Source: Hydrogenovibrio kuenenii DSM 12350
GTDB taxonomy: Bacteria > Pseudomonadota > Gammaproteobacteria > Thiomicrospirales > Thiomicrospiraceae
Direction: 5' to 3'
NCBI RefSeq assembly: GCF_000526715.1
Contig: NZ_JAGP01000001.1
Coordinates: 1,302,001 to 1,366,000, forward strand
Length of the DNA stretch: 64,000 nucleotides
Shown: positions 13,733 to 23,257 of the stretch, piece after piece
Layout of the letters: the number at the start of each line of letters is the position of its first letter
Numbering within the stretch: position 1 is the stretch's first letter
The notes under the pieces: model-generated
The model's database searches: none
Told to the model about the DNA's origin: nothing
What the model saw: only the letters and a program-made list of their open reading frames with translations
Program-made: the position numbers and the translations under genes

Positions 13733-16393
13733 TTAAGCGTGAGTAGGGAAAACCTTGTCGCTGTCTAGACCATATTTCTTAATGGCATCAGCAACTACTT
13801 CTGGTTTGATACTGCCTGCGTCGGCAAGTGCTTTTAATGCTTCTACCACAACGTAGTGGCGATCTACTTCAAAGAACTTACGCAGTTGTTCACGCGTGTC
13901 AGAGCGTCCGAAACCGTCAGTACCAAGGACATAGTAGTCTCCCGGAATATATTGACGAATACGCTCTGGATAGTCACGAATGTAGTCGGTAGCGACCACA
14001 AACGGCCCTTTAGCGCCCTTAAGTACTTCTGATACATAAGGAACTTTAGGCGTTTCAGTTGGGTGAAGTGTATTCCAACGAGTTGTTTCAACACCGTCAC
14101 GACGTAGTAGGTTGAAACTTGGTACACCCCAGATATCCGCTGCTACTTTCCAGTCTGCTTCTAGCATTTCTGCCGCGGCAATAACTTCACGGAAAATAGT
14201 ACCAGACCCCATTAATTGAACTTTTAACTTATGTTTTGCTGTTGATTTCTTGAATGGATAAATCCCTTTCAAGATACCTTCTTCTGCACCCTCTGGCATT
14301 GCCGGATGGGTGTAGTTTTCGTTCATACCAGTAATGTAGTAATAAACGTCTTCTTTGTTGTGCATCATGCGACGGATACCGTCACGAATGATGACAGCCA
14401 TTTCATAAGCGAAAGTAGGATCGTAAGACAAACAGTTAGGTACGTGGTCAAACTGAATTAGGTTATGACCATCCTGGTGCTGTAGTCCTTCCCCTTCAAG
14501 GGTTGTACGACCTGCTGTACCACCGATTAGGAAACCACGAGCACGAGAGTCACCTGCCGCCCACGCCAAGTCACCAATACGTTGGAAACCGAACATTGAG
14601 TAGTAGATGTAGAAAGGAATCATGCTAACGCCATAGTTGGCATAAGCTGTTGATGCTGCAACCCAGTTCGCCATGGAACCGGCTTCGTTAATCCCTTCTT
14701 CGAATACTTGACCGCTTGCAGACTCTTTGTACCACATCAATTGGTCGGCATCCATTGGCTCATATAACTGACCTGCTGGATCGTAAATACCGACTTGACG
14801 GAACAAGCCTTCCATACCGAAAGTACGCGCTTCATCAGGAATGATTGGTACAACGCGAGGCCCTAGAGTCTTGTCACGTAACAAGATGGAGATGATACGA
14901 ACGAATGCCATCGTAGTTGACATTTCACGATCACCTGTACCATCTGTTAGCATTTTGAATGCAGATAGTTCTGGTACTGGAAGAGGCTCAGCATCATCAT
15001 GACGAGCTGGTAGGCTTCCACCTAACGCTTCACGACGCTCTTTCATATAGCGCATGATGTCAGAATTTTCTTCTGGACGATAAAACGGAACGTGTTGTTC
15101 TAGAGATTCATCAGAAATTGGTACTGAGAAACGGTCACGGAAATATTTCAAACCGTCAATATCCAGTTTCTTCTGTTGGTGAGCGGTGTTTGCTGCTTCA
15201 CCATACTGACCCATACCGTAACCTTTGACGGTTTTCGCCAAGATAACAGTTGGTTGATCTTTGGATTCAGTAGCACGCTTATAGGCGTTGTAAATCTTAC
15301 GAGGAGAGTGACCACCACGGTTTAATTTGAAAATTTCGTCATCGGTCATGTCTTCAACCAATGCACGTGTTTCAGGGTATTTACCGAAGAAGTGCTCACG
15401 AACGAAAGCACCATCTTTTGCTTTGTAAGCTTGGTATTCACCATCAACCACTTCGCCCATACGTTCGATCAGCTTACCGCTGGTATCTTTTTGTAGTAAA
15501 CGATCCCAACCTGAACCCCAGATAACTTTGATTACATTCCAGCCTGCGCCACGGAACACACCTTCTAGTTCTTGGATGATCTTGTCATTACCACGAACTG
15601 GGCCGTCTAGACGTTGTAGGTTACAGTTGATAACAAAAATCAGGTTATCTAGCTTCTCGCGCTTAGCAAGCTGAATGGCACCACGTGATTCTGGTTCGTC
15701 CATCTCACCATCACCTAGGTAAGCCCAGACTTTACGACCTTCTGTTTTTGCCAAACCACGTGCATGCATATATTTCATGAAACGCGCTTGGTAGATTGCC
15801 ATCAAAGGCCCTAGACCCATAGATACGGTTGGGAATTGCCAGAAGTCAGGCATCAACCATGGATGAGGATAAGAAGATAGACCGTTGCCATCTACTTCTT
15901 GACGGAAGTTGTGCAACTTGTCTTCATCTAAACGGCCTTCCATAAACGCACGAGAGTACATTCCCGGTGCTGTATGACCTTGGAAGAAAACCATGTCTGC
16001 GCCTAATTCATGCTTAGGCCCTTTAAAGAAATGGTTCATACCCACTTCATATAAAGTACAACTTGAGGCATAGGAAGCGATATGTCCACCCACACTGGTA
16101 TGTTTATTCGCTTTGGAAACCATTGCCATCGCATTCCAGCGCAATAGCGCTCTCATGCGTGTTTCAAGACCTAAATCACCTGGATAGTTGTCTTGCTCTT
16201 CAGGGGCAATAGTATTGATATAGGGGGTGTTTGCAGAATAAGGAATGTCGATTCCGTGAACGCGTGCTTTTTCAATTAAGCTCGCGATTAGATGTTGAGC
16301 TTTGTCTGAACCTTCAAACTCAACTACTGCTTCTAATGCATCTATCCACTCTTGTGTTTCTTGTGGATCTTGGTCGATGAACATCTCGCTCAT
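13733..16393 (-). CDS. aceE: Pyruvate dehydrogenase E1, homodimeric type
   Basis: 886 aa, the usual length of the homodimeric alpha2 E1. The thiamine-diphosphate motif is present as GDGEMDEPESRGAIQLAKRE through NLIFVINCNLQ. Other hallmarks are GHIASYASSCTLYEVGMNHF, VFFQGHTAPG and EGLQHQDGHN. It decarboxylates pyruvate and acetylates the lipoyl groups of E2. It is first in the aceE-aceF-lpd operon, with a leader of about 330 bp before rppH. Confidence 0.96.
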   Translation of the reverse strand: MSEMFIDQDPQETQEWIDALEAVVEFEGSDKAQHLIASLIEKARVHGIDIPYSANTPYINTIAPEEQDNYPGDLGLETRMRALLRWNAMAMVSKANKHTSVGGHIASYASSCTLYEVGMNHFFKGPKHELGADMVFFQGHTAPGMYSRAFMEGRLDEDKLHNFRQEVDGNGLSSYPHPWLMPDFWQFPTVSMGLGPLMAIYQARFMKYMHARGLAKTEGRKVWAYLGDGEMDEPESRGAIQLAKREKLDNLIFVINCNLQRLDGPVRGNDKIIQELEGVFRGAGWNVIKVIWGSGWDRLLQKDTSGKLIERMGEVVDGEYQAYKAKDGAFVREHFFGKYPETRALVEDMTDDEIFKLNRGGHSPRKIYNAYKRATESKDQPTVILAKTVKGYGMGQYGEAANTAHQQKKLDIDGLKYFRDRFSVPISDESLEQHVPFYRPEENSDIMRYMKERREALGGSLPARHDDAEPLPVPELSAFKMLTDGTGDREMSTTMAFVRIISILLRDKTLGPRVVPIIPDEARTFGMEGLFRQVGIYDPAGQLYEPMDADQLMWYKESASGQVFEEGINEAGSMANWVAASTAYANYGVSMIPFYIYYSMFGFQRIGDLAWAAGDSRARGFLIGGTAGRTTLEGEGLQHQDGHNLIQFDHVPNCLSYDPTFAYEMAVIIRDGIRRMMHNKEDVYYYITGMNENYTHPAMPEGAEEGILKGIYPFKKSTAKHKLKVQLMGSGTIFREVIAAAEMLEADWKVAADIWGVPSFNLLRRDGVETTRWNTLHPTETPKVPYVSEVLKGAKGPFVVATDYIRDYPERIRQYIPGDYYVLGTDGFGRSDTREQLRKFFEVDRHYVVVEALKALADAGSIKPEVVADAIKKYGLDSDKVFPTHA

Positions 16394-16727
16394 ATTTTAT
16401 TAACCTCATTGGTTGGTATTGGTTTACCAGTTTACCGTCTAACCGGGTAAGTCAGATGGTCACTCGGTTCAGTGTAGTTCATACACCGGGCCGTCCAAAA
16501 AACACCTTATTTTTCTGCTACTTAGTACTCATAAGATGCCGGAATCTCTTGGTACAAAAACCCAAGAAACGCCTTCTAATTATTAAAACTGGGGGCAATA
16601 ATAACACTTTTTAAATGAGGGCGCTATTGATGAAAGCCCTTGAAAGGTAATGTAAGCGCAGGTATGTGAAACTTTTGAAGTTATTAAGAAGTGTAGAATT
16701 GGCTAGATAGAAATTTGCAAAGGTCCG
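16394..16727. other. Intergenic leader of the pyruvate dehydrogenase operon
   Basis: No gene seen in 334 bp. Near the aceE start the minus strand carries CTGGTAAACCAAT, a TGGT/ACCA dyad (about 16415-16430) vaguely like a GntR/PdhR operator but with a 2-bp rather than 3-bp centre, so this is weak. A 6-bp inverted repeat TCTTGG / CCAAGA lies near 16550-16570. No reliable promoter was identified. Confidence 0.35.
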
Positions 16728-17240
16728 TTAACTATTAAATTCGGTAGCCTCATGATCGTTTAACCAGAACTTTTGAAGGTGCTCTTCAAGCTCTGTTAGC
16801 GCTTGGTGATAGACAGCCTGTTTAAAATCGACAACATTTTGTACAGGCAACCAATACTCCACCCATTGCCAGCCTTCAAACTCTGGCGTTTCATGACAAT
16901 CAAGGTTGATTTTGCCTTCATCTCCAACCATGCCAAGCAAAAACCAGATTTGCTTTTGACCAATACAAATTGGCTGGCTGTAGTGACGAATCAAATGTTT
17001 TGGTAAGTCGTAGGAAATCCAGTCTTTGGTTCTACCCAAAATACGCACATCGGAAGGGTCTAAACCGACCTCTTCTTTAAGCTCTCTAAAAACAGCTTGC
17101 TGAGGCGTTTCATGCACACGAACACCACCCTGAGGAAATTGCCACGCGTCTTGGTTAACGCGCTTTCCCCAAAAAAGTTTGCCGTCTTTATTTACGATAA
17201 TGATACCGACGTTCTGCCGATAACCATCTGAATCTATCAC
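16728..17240 (-). CDS. rppH: RNA pyrophosphohydrolase
   Basis: 170 aa if started at the GTG at 17240, which gives the standard family N-terminus (M)IDSDGYRQNVGIIIVN and has AAGG about 6 nt upstream; an ATG at 17273 adds 11 residues without a ribosome-binding site. The Nudix box is complete (GGVRVHETPQQAVFRELKEE, then VGL). The enzyme removes pyrophosphate from 5' ends of triphosphorylated RNA and starts mRNA decay. It is divergent from the HAD gene at 17481. Confidence 0.93.
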   Translation of the reverse strand: MIDSDGYRQNVGIIIVNKDGKLFWGKRVNQDAWQFPQGGVRVHETPQQAVFRELKEEVGLDPSDVRILGRTKDWISYDLPKHLIRHYSQPICIGQKQIWFLLGMVGDEGKINLDCHETPEFEGWQWVEYWLPVQNVVDFKQAVYHQALTELEEHLQKFWLNDHEATEFNS

Positions 17241-17480
17241 TTTTGACCTTAAAAACATTAAATTTAATGACATTATTATGGCAGTAAAAGCCCGCGAGTT
17301 TCAAATTTTTGCTCTAAATATACGGCTATTTAAATAGAAACACTCAGCTTAAAGAATCTTGTTAATCCATTATTCCGTTAAGAAATGTCATATTAATCAT
17401 TGAGAAACTGCAATACAGTTGGGTTTTCGTTACAATAGCCGCCTAATTTTTGATAACTAAATTTAAAGACGTAATTGGCG

Positions 17481-18134
17481 ATGGCATTAGCAATTTTCGA
17501 TTTAGACAATACCTTAATCAGTGGTGATAGCGACTACCTCTGGGGAAAGTTTCTGATTAAGCAGGGCTTAGTTGAAGCTGAAAACTTTGAAAAACAAAAC
17601 GACCTTTTTTACGAAGATTATAAAAAAGGTACCCTTGATATTATGGCTTATCAACGTTTTTCACTAGCGCCAATTGCTCACCGACCTATGGCTGAACTTC
17701 ATGCTTGGCATAAGCAATTCATGCAAGATTTCATTCAACCAATCTATCTTGAAAAAGCACAAGCATTAGTTGATGAGCATAGAGAAAAAGGCGATACCTT
17801 ACTTGTTATCACCGCAACCAATAGTTTTGTAACTCGCCCTATTGCCAATCTTTATGGCATAGAAAACTTATTGGGTACTGACCCTGAAATGAAAGATGGT
17901 ACGTTTACTGGTGAAGTGGATGGCACCCCTACTTTTCAACATGGCAAAGTGGAACGCTTAAATGTGTGGTTGGAACAAACTGGTGAGACGTTAAAGGGCA
18001 GCTACTTTTATTCTGACTCTCACAACGATATTCCTTTACTGGAAGAAGTCACCTACCCGACTGTGGTTGATGCTGACGATCAGCTATCAGCACATGCCAA
18101 AAACAAAGGCTGGCCAAGCATCAGCTTAAGATAG
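17481..18134 (+). CDS. HAD-IB family phosphatase
   Basis: 217 aa from ATG 17481 (a TTG two codons earlier is in frame). Motif I is FDLDNTLISGDSD with nucleophile Asp near residue 8. Motif II is the T of LLVITATNSF, and motif III with the acidic pair is FYSDSHNDIPLLE. This is the phosphoserine-phosphatase-like HAD-IB group; members with MALAIFDLDNTL in gammaproteobacteria are often labelled histidinol-phosphatase or phosphoserine phosphatase, and the sequence does not decide. It ends at the inverted repeat pair 18141-18190, which is its likely terminator. Confidence 0.85.
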   Translation: MALAIFDLDNTLISGDSDYLWGKFLIKQGLVEAENFEKQNDLFYEDYKKGTLDIMAYQRFSLAPIAHRPMAELHAWHKQFMQDFIQPIYLEKAQALVDEHREKGDTLLVITATNSFVTRPIANLYGIENLLGTDPEMKDGTFTGEVDGTPTFQHGKVERLNVWLEQTGETLKGSYFYSDSHNDIPLLEEVTYPTVVDADDQLSAHAKNKGWPSISLR

Positions 18135-18140
18135 CTCTCA

Positions 18141-18190
18141 ACCCCAGCCTGGTAGATTTTTCGTATTTTTTGAAAATGTGCCAGGCTGGG
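18141..18190. terminator. Inverted pair of CCAGnCTGG repeats (copies 6 and 7), terminator-like
   Basis: ACCCCAGCCTGGTAGATTTTT (about 18141-18161) faces an inverted copy ending in CCAGGCTGGG (18172-18190). The arms pair through the 10-bp CCCAGCCTGG core and part of the A/T flank. It lies 7 bp past the HAD stop. There is no T-run after the second arm on the plus strand, so termination would rely on the A/T flank. Confidence 0.65.
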
Positions 18191-18322
18191 CTCACGCCCC
18201 TTCTGCACAAAAAGACTAACAACTTCAACAACTTTTGCTTTATTATAGGAAATGGAGACGTCGCTATTTGGTAACTAAGACGTCAAACTTTAATGAAGCA
18301 ATTAAGGATGTATAAGTATCTT

Positions 18323-18399
18323 GTGGTTAGTAATAACCGCATTTCCATCAATGCCTTCCTAGCCACAAAAAGCTAGCAGAGGTTCTGTTTTTTAACCAC
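18323..18399 (+). ncRNA. Possible structured leader RNA upstream of the 29-aa ORF
   Basis: GTGGTTA (18323-18329) can pair with TAACCGC (18334-18340) across a GTAA loop of the GNRA type. It can instead pair perfectly with TAACCAC (18393-18399). Between these lie CTAGC / GCTAG and a small CAGA / TCTG hairpin followed by six T (about 18376-18392), like an attenuator. The alternatives are mutually exclusive, as in regulated leaders. No known riboswitch class was recognised. Confidence 0.35.
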
Positions 18400-18455
18400 C
18401 CAATAAGGGACTGAACATTATGTTTCAGGATTTGTTAACAAACTGGAGATATACA

Positions 18456-18545
18456 ATGGAAGATTTAATCGCATCAACCGGTGCAATCATGATGATTGCA
18501 ATTGGAATTAGCTTAGCGGTAGCGCTACGCGCCGCATTACCATAG
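18456..18545 (+). CDS. 29-aa single-helix membrane protein
   Basis: The ORF reads MEDLIASTGAIMMIAIGISL then AVALRAALP. ATG 18456 has GGAG 8-9 nt upstream, and a terminator follows 15 bp after the stop. Residues 7-26 form one membrane helix. An in-frame ATG at 18420 would extend it by 12 residues, but its ribosome-binding site is weaker. It stands alone between the HAD gene and ffh. No family recognised. Site, stop and terminator together favour a real gene. Confidence 0.6.
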   Translation: MEDLIASTGAIMMIAIGISLAVALRAALP

Positions 18546-18560
18546 TAAAGTACTTAACTC

Positions 18561-18592
18561 AAAAAGCCTGGGACATTCTCCTGGGCTTTTTT
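18561..18592 (+). terminator. Terminator of the 29-aa ORF
   Basis: AAAAAGCC...GGGCTTTTTT hairpin followed by T-rich sequence on the plus strand. Confidence 0.8.
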
Positions 18593-18633
18593 GTTTGCGG
18601 AAAATATTGCTCAAAACCTTATTCAAGAGATAA

Positions 18634-18658
18634 AAAAACCAGCACGAAGCTGGTTTCA
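18634..18658 (-). terminator. Terminator downstream of ffh
   Basis: Minus-strand AAACCAGC / GCTGGTTT with a 5-nt loop followed by T. It lies about 80 bp past the ffh stop. Confidence 0.85.
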
Positions 18659-18734
18659 ATTTTCACTTAATTTTACCGATAGATTAACCGAATGAACACA
18701 ATTCGGTTTTATGGCATCTAAGTCTTATTGGTAA

Positions 18735-20114
18735 TTAGCGCATACCAGGTGGCAGCATTCCTCCACCCATTCCTGGCATCTTACCTGCCATGCCACGCAT
18801 CATGTTTTTCATGCCACCTTTAGAGACTTTCTTCATCATCTTCTGCATTTGCGTAAACTGCTTCATCAGTTTATTAATATCTTGCACCTGAGTCCCTGAC
18901 CCTGCAGCAATACGCTTTTTACGAGAGCCTTTGATTATTAACGGATGCGCTCTTTCTTGCGGTGTCATTGAGTAAATAATGGCTTCAAGACGCTTAAAGT
19001 CTTTTTCCATTGCCGCAGGATTGACTTGGTCTTTAATTTGAGACATGCCGGGCATCTTCCCCATCAAGCCGCCAAGGCCACCCATATTGTTAATTTGCTG
19101 CAACTGCTCTAAGAAATCTTCTAAATCAAACTGACCCGATTTTTGAATCTTTTTGGCAAACTTCTGTGCTTTTTCCTGGTCGATTTTGCTTTCAGCATCT
19201 TCTATCAGACTAAGCACATCCCCCATACCAAGAATACGGCCTGCCATACGGTCTGGATGGAAAGGTTCAAGCGCGTCGGTCTTTTCCCCCATACCCACAA
19301 ACTTAATTGGTTTGCCAGTAATTTCACGAATGGACAATGCCGCACCACCGCGCGCATCCCCGTCTGTTTTGGTTAGAACCACACCTGTTAATGGTAAAGC
19401 ATCATTAAAGGCTTTGGCAGTGTTTGCTGCATCTTGACCTGTCATGGAATCGACAACAAACAGTGTTTCTATCGGTTTGATCGCACCGTGCAGACGCTGA
19501 ATCTCCGACATCATTTCATCGTCAATATGCAGACGACCCGCCGTATCAAGAATCAATACATCTGCAAACTTTCTACGCGCTTCCGCATGAGCATTTTTAG
19601 CAATATCAACCGGATCTTGATCGGCCGTTGAGGGAAAGAACATTGCTCCAACTTGCTCAGCAACTGTTTCCAACTGTTTGATCGCCGCTGGACGATAAAC
19701 GTCGGCAGACACGACCATGACTTTTTTCTTTTCACGTTCTTGCAGCCACTTGGCAAGCTTAGCGACCGTTGTGGTTTTACCTGCACCTTGCAAACCAGCC
19801 ATCATAATGACTGCTGGCGGTTCTACGTTGAAATTCAGTGGTTCAGCTGATCCGCCCATCACTTCAGTAAGCTGGTCACGAACGATTTTGATAAATGCCT
19901 GCCCAGGGTTTAGGCTTTTAGAGACTTCTTGGCCAACGGCTCTTTGCTGTACTTGGTCAATAAAAGATTTTACGACAGGCAAGGCAACGTCAGCCTCTAA
20001 AAGCGCTCTACGGACATCTCGAATAGCGTCTTTAATATTAGACTCTGTCAGCCTTCCCTGTCCGGTGATATTTTTAAATGTCTGGGCTAAACGATCTGAT
20101 AAACTGTCAAACAT
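18735..20114 (-). CDS. ffh: Signal recognition particle GTPase
   Basis: 459 aa from ATG 20114 (GGAAG upstream; a TTG at 20126 is in frame). The N domain (FDSLSDRLAQTFKNITGQGR), the GTPase with P-loop GLQGAGKTTTVAKLA, DTAGR and TKTDGDARGG, and a Met-rich M domain ending MMRGMAGKMPGMGGGMLPPG are all present. With 4.5S RNA it delivers membrane proteins to the translocon. It is divergent from ypjD, a common gammaproteobacterial arrangement. Confidence 0.97.
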   Translation of the reverse strand: MFDSLSDRLAQTFKNITGQGRLTESNIKDAIRDVRRALLEADVALPVVKSFIDQVQQRAVGQEVSKSLNPGQAFIKIVRDQLTEVMGGSAEPLNFNVEPPAVIMMAGLQGAGKTTTVAKLAKWLQEREKKKVMVVSADVYRPAAIKQLETVAEQVGAMFFPSTADQDPVDIAKNAHAEARRKFADVLILDTAGRLHIDDEMMSEIQRLHGAIKPIETLFVVDSMTGQDAANTAKAFNDALPLTGVVLTKTDGDARGGAALSIREITGKPIKFVGMGEKTDALEPFHPDRMAGRILGMGDVLSLIEDAESKIDQEKAQKFAKKIQKSGQFDLEDFLEQLQQINNMGGLGGLMGKMPGMSQIKDQVNPAAMEKDFKRLEAIIYSMTPQERAHPLIIKGSRKKRIAAGSGTQVQDINKLMKQFTQMQKMMKKVSKGGMKNMMRGMAGKMPGMGGGMLPPGMR

Positions 20115-20270
20115 ACTTTCTTCCAATCAATAAGATTAAGATTAAATGCAACGGAAACACGCGCATTTTTTTTCAATTCGGTTTAATTTTCGCTATTATA
20201 CGAGTTTACGACTTAAATATCTAAGAAGACACCAACCAAACTCGATAAGAAGAGATCAAGGATTCACTGC

Positions 20271-21074
20271 ATGTTTACCGCTACAGTTATGTTAGCCACC
20301 GTTTCAAGTTTGATATATTTTTATACAACCTACATGCTTTGGAAACGTTTTGACACTGAAAATGCTTCTATCCAATGGTCGCGTCCAAAATTTTTAACGT
20401 TAATCGTCATTGCAGCGACTTTCCAATTTTTGTCTTTTGCTGGCAGCCTCTACTCACACGGCATGATCCTGTTTAGTTTTGGAACCTCTTTATCTCTTAT
20501 CAGTTGGCTAGCCGTTTTATCTTTATTGGCTACCAACCTAAACAACACGACTGAAAACCTTGGTATCTTTATCTTCCCTATTGGGGGGATTACCGCTGTC
20601 ATGCCTTTCATTTCATCGGAGATTCACCCTCTGCCTACTGAATTAGGCAGTCATGTTCTTATTTCAGTTAGCGCTTATAGCATTATGGGGTTAGCGACAG
20701 CGCAAGCGATTCTTTACTCTGCGCAAGAAAAACGTTTCCGTAAAAAAGAACTCACCACGCTTTTCAGAAACTTGCCACCACTACAAGTAATGGAAAAGAT
20801 TTTGGTTCAATTGGTTATTACAGGTTTTGTGTTATTGACCTTTGCTTTATTGAGCGGTGCATTTTTTATGGAAGATATGTTCGCTCAACATCTCATCCAT
20901 AAAACTTTCTTCGCTATCTTGGCGTGGTTAACTTATGGTGTCTTTTTGATAGGTCATTTCCGTTTTGGTTGGCGTGGTCAAAAAGCCGCTTACTACACTA
21001 TCTGGGCATACTTCTTACTTATCCTAAGTTATATTGGAACAGAAATCGTTCTAATTAATCTTAGAGGCTATTAA
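20271..21074 (+). CDS. ypjD: CcsA/YpjD-family inner membrane protein
   Basis: 267 aa with about eight membrane helices. The C-terminal half (SVSAYSIMGLATAQAILYSA, then HKTFFAILAWLTYGVFLIGH) is the cytochrome c assembly protein fold; His and aromatic residues near the outer face, such as HLIHK, resemble those that handle haem in CcsA. The role of YpjD itself is not proven. It is followed by a CorB-type gene in a conserved order next to ffh. Confidence 0.85.
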   Translation: MFTATVMLATVSSLIYFYTTYMLWKRFDTENASIQWSRPKFLTLIVIAATFQFLSFAGSLYSHGMILFSFGTSLSLISWLAVLSLLATNLNNTTENLGIFIFPIGGITAVMPFISSEIHPLPTELGSHVLISVSAYSIMGLATAQAILYSAQEKRFRKKELTTLFRNLPPLQVMEKILVQLVITGFVLLTFALLSGAFFMEDMFAQHLIHKTFFAILAWLTYGVFLIGHFRFGWRGQKAAYYTIWAYFLLILSYIGTEIVLINLRGY

Positions 21075-21175
21075 CACCAGACTATTACAACAATCAAAAG
21101 ATTTATAAAATAGCTTGATGTGACGAGTTTGATGTCGATATAATTTCATCTCGACTAACTACATTATTACTCAAA

Positions 21176-22444
21176 TTGAACCATCTTCCCTTATCCATAC
21201 TCTTTGGCATTTTATTGCTTCTGATTATTTTATCTGCATTATTTTCCAGCTCTGAAACCAGCATGATGGCGATTAACCGATATCGCCTAAAACACAAAGT
21301 AAAAGAAGGCCATAAAGGCGCTATTAAAGTTGAGAAACTACTAGAAAGCCCAGATCGTTTATTAGGTGTCATTCTTCTCGGTAACAACTTTGTTAATATT
21401 TTTGCCTCATCTGTTGCGACGATTATTGCAATGCAGCTATTGGGTGAAGCCGGCATTGCTTTGGCAGCGGGTATATTAACCCTGATTATTCTGGTTTTTT
21501 CTGAGGTAGCACCTAAAACTTTAGCAGCTCTTTACCCTGAAAAAATTGCTTACCCTGCAGCTTATGTACTTGGCCCATTATTAAAAGTACTTTCTCCTAT
21601 TGTTTGGATGGTGAACTTTTTTGCGAACAGTTTTTTACGTCTGTTTGGTGTAAAAGTGAAAGAAGAAACAACTGATGTCCACGAACTGAGCCAAGAAGAA
21701 TTGCAAACCCTGATTAATGAAGCAACAGGAAAATTGCCCGCTCAATACCGCATTATGCTCAATGGCATTATGCAACTTGAAAATATTACGGTAGAAGATG
21801 TCATGATTCAAAAACAAGACATCTATGGAATTGACGTTAACGCACCTATAGAAGAAATTACAAAACGTATCGTAAAGTCTCCTTTTACCCGCATCCCGGT
21901 GTATAGAGACAATATTGACGAAGAGCTCATTGGGGTTATAAATATTAAAAAGCTGCTGCCTATTATTGCTAAAGACAGCATTACCTTAAAGGATTTGGTC
22001 AAAACGGCGCGTCCAGGCTACTTTATTCCGGAAACTACGACATTAAACATTCAACTGTCGAACTTCAATGAGAACAAACGTCAGATGGCCTTAATTGTTG
22101 ATGAATATGGCAATCTGCAAGGCTTGTTAACCATGGAAGATTTACTTGAAGAAATTGTTGGAAAACTGAGCACAGATAGACGCATAAAAAGTGAACTCAA
22201 AGCCGAAGAGAACGATGATGGTTCTATAACATTTGATGCCTCGGAATTTATTCGTGACATCAACAGAACCTACAACTTTGATCTACCTATAGGAAGCCCA
22301 AAAACCCTTAACGGTCTGATTCAAGAGGAATTGGAAACCCTACCTGGTGTTGGTACCTGCTTGAAAATAGAGGGTTACTGCTTAGAAGTTGTTGAAACCT
22401 CTAAACACACCATCGAAAAAGTGAAAATTTATCTATTGGATTAA
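21176..22444 (+). CDS. corB: CNNM/CorB-type membrane protein with CBS domains
   Basis: 422 aa. The DUF21 membrane domain is N-terminal (SALFSSSETSMMAINRYRLKH). A CBS pair follows at about 200-330 (VEDVMIQKQDIYGIDVN, then RQMALIVDEYGNLQGLLTME), and a CorC_HlyC domain is C-terminal. The family takes part in Mg/Co transport or resistance. The only usable start is TTG 21176, without a clear Shine-Dalgarno, and it gives the usual N-terminus. It is 3 bp from the next gene. Confidence 0.88.
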   Translation: MNHLPLSILFGILLLLIILSALFSSSETSMMAINRYRLKHKVKEGHKGAIKVEKLLESPDRLLGVILLGNNFVNIFASSVATIIAMQLLGEAGIALAAGILTLIILVFSEVAPKTLAALYPEKIAYPAAYVLGPLLKVLSPIVWMVNFFANSFLRLFGVKVKEETTDVHELSQEELQTLINEATGKLPAQYRIMLNGIMQLENITVEDVMIQKQDIYGIDVNAPIEEITKRIVKSPFTRIPVYRDNIDEELIGVINIKKLLPIIAKDSITLKDLVKTARPGYFIPETTTLNIQLSNFNENKRQMALIVDEYGNLQGLLTMEDLLEEIVGKLSTDRRIKSELKAEENDDGSITFDASEFIRDINRTYNFDLPIGSPKTLNGLIQEELETLPGVGTCLKIEGYCLEVVETSKHTIEKVKIYLLD

Positions 22445-22447
22445 GTT

Positions 22448-23257
22448 ATGTCAAACCACCCTTTCACCTCGCCTGAACAGTGGGAAAAGTTAAAAACCGG
22501 TATCGTTCAACTTGCAAAACAAGAGATTTTAACTCGCTTTGAAAAAATCACTGCCGAAGTTAAGCAGGATGGTTCGCTTTTAACTGAAGCAGACATTGAG
22601 ATGCAAAAGAAAACAAAAGCCTTCTTGTTTGAAAACTGGCCGGAATTTTCTTTTTTGGGTGAAGAATCTAACCAGGAAGAACAAATAAAAGCACTGCAAT
22701 CAAATAATGGTTGTTGGGTATTGGATCCAGTGGATGGCACCAGTAATTTTGCCAGTGGCATTCCAGTGTTTACCGTTTCTTTAGCACTTGTCGTTCAAGG
22801 CTGTGTTGTGATGGGGTTGGTTTATGACCCAAGCAGAGATGAGATGTTTGCCGCACGTAAAGGAATGGGCTCTGAATTAAACGCTAAACAGTTTAAAGCC
22901 CAGACACCTAAACAAACACTTAAACAATGCATTGGCCTGATAGACTTTAAACGCTTACCTGAAGAATTAGCCATTAAGATTATCAAAGACAACCCTTATG
23001 CTTCTCAGCGTAGTATTGGTTCTGTTGCGTTAGACTGGTGCTGGGTTGCTTATGGTCGTGGACAACTTTATTGTCATGGCGCACAAAACATTTGGGATTA
23101 TGCTGCGGGCTATTTAATCCTAAATGAGGCTGGCGGTATGAGCTGTACTCTAGACGGCAAAGATGTATACGTAAACATCGTTGAAAAGCGTTCTGCGGTT
23201 GCTGCAACAACACCAGAACTATTCAAGCAATGGCAAAACTATCTTACAAAAAACTAG
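22448..23257 (+). CDS. Inositol monophosphatase-family phosphatase
   Basis: 269 aa. The metal-binding motifs are FLGEES, WVLDPVDGTSNFASGIPVF and the C-terminal IWDYAAGYLILNEAGG. Such enzymes dephosphorylate inositol phosphate, histidinol phosphate or 3'-phosphoadenosine phosphate, and the sequence does not decide between them. Start 4 bp after corB suggests coupling. Its stop overlaps that of the convergent hybrid kinase by 4 bp. Confidence 0.88.
   Translation: MSNHPFTSPEQWEKLKTGIVQLAKQEILTRFEKITAEVKQDGSLLTEADIEMQKKTKAFLFENWPEFSFLGEESNQEEQIKALQSNNGCWVLDPVDGTSNFASGIPVFTVSLALVVQGCVVMGLVYDPSRDEMFAARKGMGSELNAKQFKAQTPKQTLKQCIGLIDFKRLPEELAIKIIKDNPYASQRSIGSVALDWCWVAYGRGQLYCHGAQNIWDYAAGYLILNEAGGMSCTLDGKDVYVNIVEKRSAVAATTPELFKQWQNYLTKN

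Noticed and set aside
16415-16435. PdhR operator before aceE
   Set aside because: The dyad TGGTTTACCA has the wrong centre spacing and no pdhR gene is in view; left only as a weak note.
18370-18410. preQ1-I riboswitch (AGAGGTTC motif)
   Set aside because: The pairing CCTCT partner and the A-rich tail typical of preQ1-I are absent, and the downstream ORF is not a queuosine gene.
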